Of a stretch of DNA of 11,058 nucleotides, positions 7,197 through 11,058 are shown in pieces. The position numbers and the translations under genes were made by a program. Below the pieces are notes generated by a model. That model saw only the letters and a program-made list of their open reading frames with translations, searched no databases and had not been told where the DNA came from. Where the stretch lies: NCBI GenBank assembly GCA_964604465.1, contig CAZRYZ010000046.1, positions 1 to 11,058 of the forward strand, given 5' to 3'. Positions within the stretch are counted from its first letter, which is position 1. Each line of letters begins with the position of its first letter. The stretch comes from Fluviibacter sp964604465 (GTDB lineage Bacteria; Pseudomonadota; Gammaproteobacteria; Burkholderiales; Rhodocyclaceae).

Positions 7197-8291
7197 ATGA
7201 GCGACGCACTTCTCTTTACCCCGATTCAGGTAGGCAAAATCCGTTTGAACAACCGGGTGGTCATGGCCCCTATGACCCGCTCACGGGCAGGCGCCGGCGA
7301 AGCACCCACCGCGCTCAATGCCACCTATTACGCACAGCGTGCGAATGCGGGCCTCATCATCAGCGAAGCCTCACAGATCTCGCAACAGGGTCAGGGCTAT
7401 GCCTGGACACCCGGTATCTATAGTGAGGCCCAGGTCGCCGGCTGGAAAAATGTCGTCGATGCCGTACACGACAAGGGCGGCCATATGGCGCTGCAGCTCT
7501 GGCACGTTGGCCGGATCTCGCATCCACTACTGCAGCCCGGTGGTGCTGACCCGGTGGCGCCTTCGGCAATTCAGGCCAAAGGCCAGTGCTTTGTAATTCA
7601 GCCCGATGGCACACCTGCCAACGTGCCGACCGCGATGCCCCGTGCATTGGAAACGCACGAGTTGCCCGCTCTGGTGACCGAATTTGCCAACGCGGCTCGC
7701 CATGCCATGAAGGCGGGCTTTGATTTTGTGGAAGTGCATGCGGCGAATGGTTACCTGCTCAACCAGTTCCTCTCACCTAATAGCAACCAGCGTACCGATG
7801 CCTACGGCGGGAGCCTCGAAAACCGTGCCCGCTTTGTGCTGGAAGTGGTTGATGCCGTGGTGGCTGCAGTGGGTGCCGACAAAGTTGGCGTTCGCCTGTC
7901 ACCCCAAGGGGTTTTTAACGATATCGACGACCCGGAGTCCACGGCGATGGCCCTCTACCTGGCCAAGGCCTTCACGCAGCGTAATCTGGCTTACCTGCAT
8001 ATTGCCGAACCGGATTGGGCCGGTGGCGCGCCATTAACCAACGAGTTCCGGCTGCAGCTGCGCGAAGCTTTTGCCGGCACCTTGATCACCTGTGGTGGCT
8101 ACAACGCCGAAACTGCCGAAGCACTGCTGGGCGGCAACCTGGCCGATATGGTGGCCTTTGGTCGGCCGTTCATTGCCAACCCGGATCTGGTGCACCGGAT
8201 GCAAGAGAACGCGCCGCTGAATGAACCGGATCCAAATACCTTTTACGGTGGTACCGAAGCCGGTTACACCGACTATCCGTCACTGACCTGA
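7197..8291 (+). CDS. nemA: Old yellow enzyme family alkene reductase, NemA-like
   Basis: An FMN-dependent, NAD(P)H-using cytoplasmic oxidoreductase of the old yellow enzyme family, which reduces activated C=C bonds (for example N-ethylmaleimide) and often nitro compounds or nitrate esters. The 364-residue TIM barrel keeps the main signatures: MAPMTRSR (23-30), QLWHVGRISHP (100-110), and HAANGYLLNQFLSPNSNQRT (181-200). This contains the substrate-binding pair His181/Asn184 and Tyr186, the usual proton donor. YGGSLENRARF (203-213) and the C-terminal FYGG..GYTDYP also match E. coli NemA. GGAG at 7185-7188 lies eight bases before the ATG. It follows rlmJ by 35 bases on the same strand. The physiological substrate cannot be told from sequence, and no nemR-like repressor is adjacent, so the symbol reflects the subfamily only. 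Confidence 0.9.
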   Translation: MSDALLFTPIQVGKIRLNNRVVMAPMTRSRAGAGEAPTALNATYYAQRANAGLIISEASQISQQGQGYAWTPGIYSEAQVAGWKNVVDAVHDKGGHMALQLWHVGRISHPLLQPGGADPVAPSAIQAKGQCFVIQPDGTPANVPTAMPRALETHELPALVTEFANAARHAMKAGFDFVEVHAANGYLLNQFLSPNSNQRTDAYGGSLENRARFVLEVVDAVVAAVGADKVGVRLSPQGVFNDIDDPESTAMALYLAKAFTQRNLAYLHIAEPDWAGGAPLTNEFRLQLREAFAGTLITCGGYNAETAEALLGGNLADMVAFGRPFIANPDLVHRMQENAPLNEPDPNTFYGGTEAGYTDYPSLT

Positions 8292-8300
8292 GTGTCTGTA

Positions 8301-8334
8301 GCAAGCCGGGGTTTATTTAAGCCTTGCCGGTTTT
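8301..8334. terminator. Weak hairpin between converging nemA and uup
   Basis: GCAA (8301-8304) and TTGC (8323-8326 region) can pair around an inner GGTTT/AAGCC stem with an ATTT loop, followed on the plus strand by CGGTTTT. The stem is interrupted and overlaps the uup stop codon. Only 25 bases separate the two converging genes, so some terminator is expected here, but this one is imperfect. Confidence 0.25.
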
Positions 8335-10245
8335 AGTCTCGAGCGCTTCCCAGCGCTCGAGCAGCAGCATCAGCTCATCATCAATAGCAGCGAGACGATT
8401 GGCCATCCCCTGTGCCTCCCCCGGGTCATTAGCATAGGTCGCCGGATCGTTGACTTTTTCCATCAACGCGGCCTGCTCGGTCTCCAGCGCTTCGATCTGA
8501 CCGGGAAGCGCATTGAGTTGTTGTTGTTCCTTGTAACTCAGTTTGGTGGCTCGGCCGCCTTTAGCTGAAGCCGCCTCAGAGGCATTGGCGAGTGGCTTGG
8601 GCGAAGCCTTGTCTGAGGCCTTCTGAACAGGCATGTGCTGCGCCGCATGCCAGGCCGCCCAATCGCTATAACCGCCGACAAACTCCCGCCACTGGCCAGC
8701 ACCCTCGGCAGCAATCACCTGCGTCACTACGTTATCCAGAAAACTCCGGTCATGACTGACCAGCAGGATCGTCCCCTGGTAATCCTGCAACAGGCTTTCC
8801 AGCAGCTCCAGCGTGTCGATATCCAGATCATTGGTGGGCTCATCGAGCACCAGAATGTTCGCCGGACGCGCGAAGAGGCGTGCCAGCAATAAACGATTCC
8901 GTTCGCCCCCCGAGAGTGACTTTACCGGTGAGCGGGCCCGCTGCGGCGAGAACAGAAAGTCACTCAGGTAGCTCATCACATGGGTGCGATGACCGCCCAC
9001 CTCGACATAGTCCGAGCCCGGCGAGATGACCTCATGCAATGGCGCCTCCGGATCGAGCGCGGTACGGAACTGGTCGAAGTACGCCACCTGCTGTTTGGTG
9101 CCACGACGAACCGTCCCACTATCGGGTTCAATCTCGCCCAGAATCAGACGCAGCATGGTGGTCTTGCCAGCGCCATTGGGACCGATTAAGCCAACACGAT
9201 CGCCCCGCATGATGCGGCCACTGAAGTCATCAATGATCTTACGATCGCCATAAGACTTGGAGACATTGATCAGATCTGCCACCAGCGCCCCCGAGGAATC
9301 CCCCGAATCAACGCGCATATTGACCTGACCCTGCTGATTACGCCGGGCCGCCCGCTGCGCCCGCAACTGATCCAGACGCTGCACCCGGAACTGTGCCCGT
9401 GTGCGGCGCGCTTCAACGCCTTTGCGAATCCAGACCTCTTCCTGCGCAAGTAGCTTGTCGGCACGCGCCTGTTCCAGCGCCTCCTCGTGCAAGCGTTGCG
9501 CCTTGCGCTCCTGATACTTGGTGTAGGAACCGGGGTAGTTACTCAGGTGGCCGCGATCCAGTTCGACAATACGCGTCGCCAGACGATCCAGAAAACGCCG
9601 GTCGTGAGTAATGAAGAGCAGCGCCACGTTGCGGGCCAGCAGTAGATTCTCTAGCCAGTCGATGGCGGCAATATCCAGGTGGTTGGTGGGCTCATCCAGC
9701 AAGAGCACATCCGGCTCCGACACCAGGCCACGCGCCAGGGCGACCCGCTTTTTCTGGCCACCAGAAAGCCCCTCGACCAGCGTATCGGGATCCAAATGAA
9801 ACTCGGCAATCACCCGCTCGGCCAGCGCATTCTGCTGCCAGGCTTCGGCCGCCTCAAGCTCATGCTGCAGGCGGGCCAGTTCTTCCAGGGCGGTGGCGCG
9901 CTCCAACTCGGGAAGATCACCTAGGCGGTGCGAGAGGTCGTGGTAAGCCGCCAGCAGTCGAGACTGCTCACCAAGCCCGCCAATGACAGCATCAAAGACG
10001 GTGGCACCCGGTTCAAACTCGGGCTCCTGGGCTACGTAGGTGATCCGTAAGTCCGGCGCCTTCCAGATCTGTCCATCATCCAGCGGTCGCAGACCGGCCA
10101 GAACGGAGAGCAGTGACGACTTGCCCGTGCCATTGCGGCCGATCAGAGCGACCCGTTCACCCGCGTCGATCTGGAATTCAACATGATCCAGCAATGGCAC
10201 ATCGCCATAGGCCAGACAACCATTGCTGACAGAAAACAGAGGCAT
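8317..10245 (-). CDS. uup: ABC-F family ATPase Uup
   Basis: A soluble protein with two ABC ATPase domains and no membrane domain. ABC-F proteins act on ribosomes; Uup is linked genetically to precise transposon excision, DNA-structure tolerance and ribosome function. Domain 1 has Walker A GRNGTGKS (36-43), signature LSGGQ (160-164) and Walker B with DEPTNHLD (184-191). Domain 2 has GPNGAGKT (355-362), LSGGE (444-448) and DEPTNDLD (468-475). The interdomain linker (about 236-310) contains EEVWIRKGVEARRTR, a Uup hallmark. An Ala/Lys/Ser-rich segment (about 540-567) leads to the C-terminal coiled coil (about 568-638), the DNA-binding domain in E. coli Uup. At 642 residues it is full length. It starts six bases after the peroxiredoxin stop, so the two are probably one operon. 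Confidence 0.94.
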   Translation of the reverse strand: MPLFSVSNGCLAYGDVPLLDHVEFQIDAGERVALIGRNGTGKSSLLSVLAGLRPLDDGQIWKAPDLRITYVAQEPEFEPGATVFDAVIGGLGEQSRLLAAYHDLSHRLGDLPELERATALEELARLQHELEAAEAWQQNALAERVIAEFHLDPDTLVEGLSGGQKKRVALARGLVSEPDVLLLDEPTNHLDIAAIDWLENLLLARNVALLFITHDRRFLDRLATRIVELDRGHLSNYPGSYTKYQERKAQRLHEEALEQARADKLLAQEEVWIRKGVEARRTRAQFRVQRLDQLRAQRAARRNQQGQVNMRVDSGDSSGALVADLINVSKSYGDRKIIDDFSGRIMRGDRVGLIGPNGAGKTTMLRLILGEIEPDSGTVRRGTKQQVAYFDQFRTALDPEAPLHEVISPGSDYVEVGGHRTHVMSYLSDFLFSPQRARSPVKSLSGGERNRLLLARLFARPANILVLDEPTNDLDIDTLELLESLLQDYQGTILLVSHDRSFLDNVVTQVIAAEGAGQWREFVGGYSDWAAWHAAQHMPVQKASDKASPKPLANASEAASAKGGRATKLSYKEQQQLNALPGQIEALETEQAALMEKVNDPATYANDPGEAQGMANRLAAIDDELMLLLERWEALETKTGKA

Positions 10246-10251
10246 CGCTGG

Positions 10252-10797
10252 TCAATACCCGGTCAAACGGTGCAGGTCCTGGATCACCTCGGCACTGTGC
10301 TCGGATACCGACACATCGGTATACACCTTGGCAATACGGCCATCGGGATCAATAATGTAAGTATAGCGGCGCGGGAAGCCGGTAATCCCCAGATTCATCC
10401 AGGCGCCGTACTGACGGGCAAAGGCACCGCCGGTGTCCGACAGCAGAGGGAACGGCAGATGAAACTTCAAAGCAAACGCAGCATTAGCGGCTTGCGAATC
10501 GGCGCTCACCCCCACCAATACCACGCCCATGGATTGAAACTGCTGCCAGTCATCACGGAACTTACACGACTGGCGCGTACATCCCGGGGTATCGGCCTTG
10601 GGGTAAAAATAGAGCACTACCCAGCGCCCCCGGTAATCTGCCAGCTTATGATGAACCCCGCGCGTATCGCGCAGATCGAAAGCCGGTGCCGGCTGGCCGA
10701 CCGCCGGTAGAGCGCCTTCAGTGGATGCGCTTCGCGAACGGCCGCGCCAGTACCAGATCAGCAGGCCAATCACAACAACAAAAAGTATGTATTTCAT
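10252..10797 (-). CDS. Membrane-anchored peroxiredoxin, PrxQ/BCP type
   Basis: A thiol peroxidase of the AhpC/TSA-like PrxQ (bacterioferritin comigratory protein) group that reduces hydrogen peroxide and organic hydroperoxides. The motif YPKADTPGCTRQSCKFRDD (65-83) contains the PxxxTxxC catalytic site with peroxidatic Cys73; Cys78, five residues later, is the resolving cysteine expected for the Cys-X4-Cys PrxQ form. Unlike classical cytosolic BCP (about 155 residues), this 181-residue protein begins with a hydrophobic helix (about 3-17) followed by a basic WRGRSR segment. This suggests an inner-membrane anchor; by the positive-inside rule the thioredoxin domain might stay cytoplasmic. The ATG lies 26 bases after the CCA end of a same-strand tRNA remnant, and no clear Shine-Dalgarno is visible. 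It leads the probable prx-uup operon. Confidence 0.88.
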   Translation of the reverse strand: MKYILFVVVIGLLIWYWRGRSRSASTEGALPAVGQPAPAFDLRDTRGVHHKLADYRGRWVVLYFYPKADTPGCTRQSCKFRDDWQQFQSMGVVLVGVSADSQAANAAFALKFHLPFPLLSDTGGAFARQYGAWMNLGITGFPRRYTYIIDPDGRIAKVYTDVSVSEHSAEVIQDLHRLTGY

Positions 10798-10823
10798 GGG
10801 GCACCATAACCGGCAAAAGAACC

Positions 10824-10896
10824 TGGCGTCCCCGAGTGGAATCGAACCACTAATCTTCCCTTAGGAGGCCATGCTTCATTATAATCCAGCGGCCAC
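10824..10896 (-). pseudogene. Degenerate tRNA-Arg(CCT) remnant with intact 3' half
   Basis: On the minus strand, 10868-10824 is a clean tRNA 3' half: anticodon loop CTCCTAA, GGGAA of the anticodon stem, T arm AGTGG-TTCGATT-CCACT, acceptor strand CGGGGAC, discriminator G and encoded CCA. The 5' half is not normal. GTGGCCG (10896-10890) pairs with only five of seven acceptor bases, the TAGCTCAG part of the D arm is absent, and the 5' side of the anticodon stem does not pair. Total span would be 73 bases. It differs from the adjacent intact tRNA-Arg at many positions, so it is not a recent copy of it. I read it as a broken tRNA gene or a tRNA 3' fragment left by an integrating element. Confidence 0.7.
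10878..10885. promoter_or_regulatory. Palindromic -10 element between divergent tRNA-Arg and prx
   Basis: ATTATAAT is its own reverse complement and supplies a perfect TATAAT on the plus strand (10880-10885) and on the minus strand (10883-10878). On the plus strand it is followed by a GC-rich CCAGCGGCC discriminator, as in stable-RNA promoters, and transcription would start about 23 bases before tRNA-Arg. On the minus strand it would drive prx-uup with the tRNA remnant in the leader. Neither strand shows a convincing -35 box at 16-18 bases. Confidence 0.4.
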
Positions 10897-10914
10897 GTTA
10901 GATTTACCCCGTGT

Positions 10915-10991
10915 GTCCTCGTAGCTCAGCTGGATAGAGCACTTCCCTCCTAAGGAAGGGGTCGGACGTTCGAATCGTCTCGAGGACGCCA
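10915..10991 (+). tRNA. tRNA-Arg(CCT)
   Basis: A complete 77-base cloverleaf including the encoded CCA. Acceptor stem GTCCTCG (10915-10921) pairs perfectly with CGAGGAC (10981-10987); discriminator is G. D stem GCTC/GAGC encloses AGCTGGATA. Anticodon stem CTTCC/GGAAG encloses CTCCTAA with anticodon CCT (10949-10951), which reads AGG. The variable loop is GGGTC; the T stem GGACG/CGTCT has one G-T pair around TTCGAAT. The acceptor identity and A20-type D loop fit arginine. No other RNA gene follows before the window ends. Confidence 0.97.
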
Positions 10992-10997
10992 ACCTCT

Positions 10998-11019
10998 TTC
11001 GGGACAAATTCGGGACAAA
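10998..11019 (+). repeat. Two tandem copies of TTCGGGACAAA after tRNA-Arg
   Basis: The 11-base unit TTCGGGACAAA occurs twice without a spacer (10998-11008 and 11009-11019), starting six bases after the tRNA CCA. Perfectly repeated short units directly 3' of a tRNA are what one expects of integrase binding sites or the edge of an attachment site. No integrase gene is visible in the remaining 39 bases, so this role is inference. Confidence 0.6.
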
Positions 11020-11058
11020 CAAAATCTTCAGATGTTATGTCTGGCAGCTAACGACCCA

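Noticed and set aside
10824..10991. The tRNA remnant and the intact tRNA-Arg as the two ends (attL/attR) of one small inserted element
   Set aside because: They are on opposite strands and differ in many positions; integration into a tRNA leaves the duplicated 3' end in the same orientation with an identical core.
1..11058. CRISPR array, toxin-antitoxin, restriction or other defence system
   Set aside because: No regularly spaced repeats and no such protein families are seen; all long frames are accounted for by housekeeping genes.

Overview
The window looks like chromosomal DNA of a proteobacterium, most likely a gammaproteobacterium. Evidence for this is the System I cytochrome c maturation (ccm) genes with a fused CcmH-CcmI protein, an RlmJ methyltransferase, a ClsA-type cardiolipin synthase, a NemA-type ene-reductase and a Uup-type ABC-F protein. 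Base composition is moderately GC-rich and coding density is high. I cannot name the genus from the sequence alone. No plasmid, phage or defence gene is visible inside the window, and I found no undescribed multigene system. The least ordinary part is the last 250 bases.

Positions 1-4773 hold the ccm genes in two converging units. The rightward unit is the 3' part of ccmC, then ccmD and ccmE. The leftward unit is ccmF-ccmG-ccmH, translationally coupled by 1-base and 4-base overlaps. A strong symmetrical hairpin at 1201-1232 lies between the two converging ends. Together these genes move haem across the inner membrane (CcmC, D, E), keep apocytochrome thiols reduced (CcmG, CcmH) and ligate haem to the CXXCH motif (CcmF, H, I). 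A plausible sigma-70 promoter for ccmFGH lies at 4833-4860.

Positions 4980-8291 read rightward: a ClsA-type cardiolipin synthase interrupted by a run of exactly 100 N (5450-5549), rlmJ 14 bases after it, and an old-yellow-enzyme family reductase. The N run hides the first HKD catalytic motif. The reading frame differs on its two sides, so 100 is a placeholder and not the true gap length.

Positions 8317-10797 read leftward as a likely two-gene operon: a PrxQ/BCP-type peroxiredoxin with an N-terminal membrane segment, then a Uup-type ABC-F ATPase starting 6 bases after its stop codon.

Positions 10798-11058 hold an intact tRNA-Arg(CCT) on the plus strand, and on the minus strand a degenerate second tRNA-Arg(CCT) whose 3' half is well preserved. 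Between them is a palindromic ATTATAAT that could serve as a -10 element in both directions. Just downstream of the intact tRNA are two tandem copies of an 11-base repeat. This layout suggests a tRNA locus that has been used by integrating elements, with any element lying beyond the right edge.
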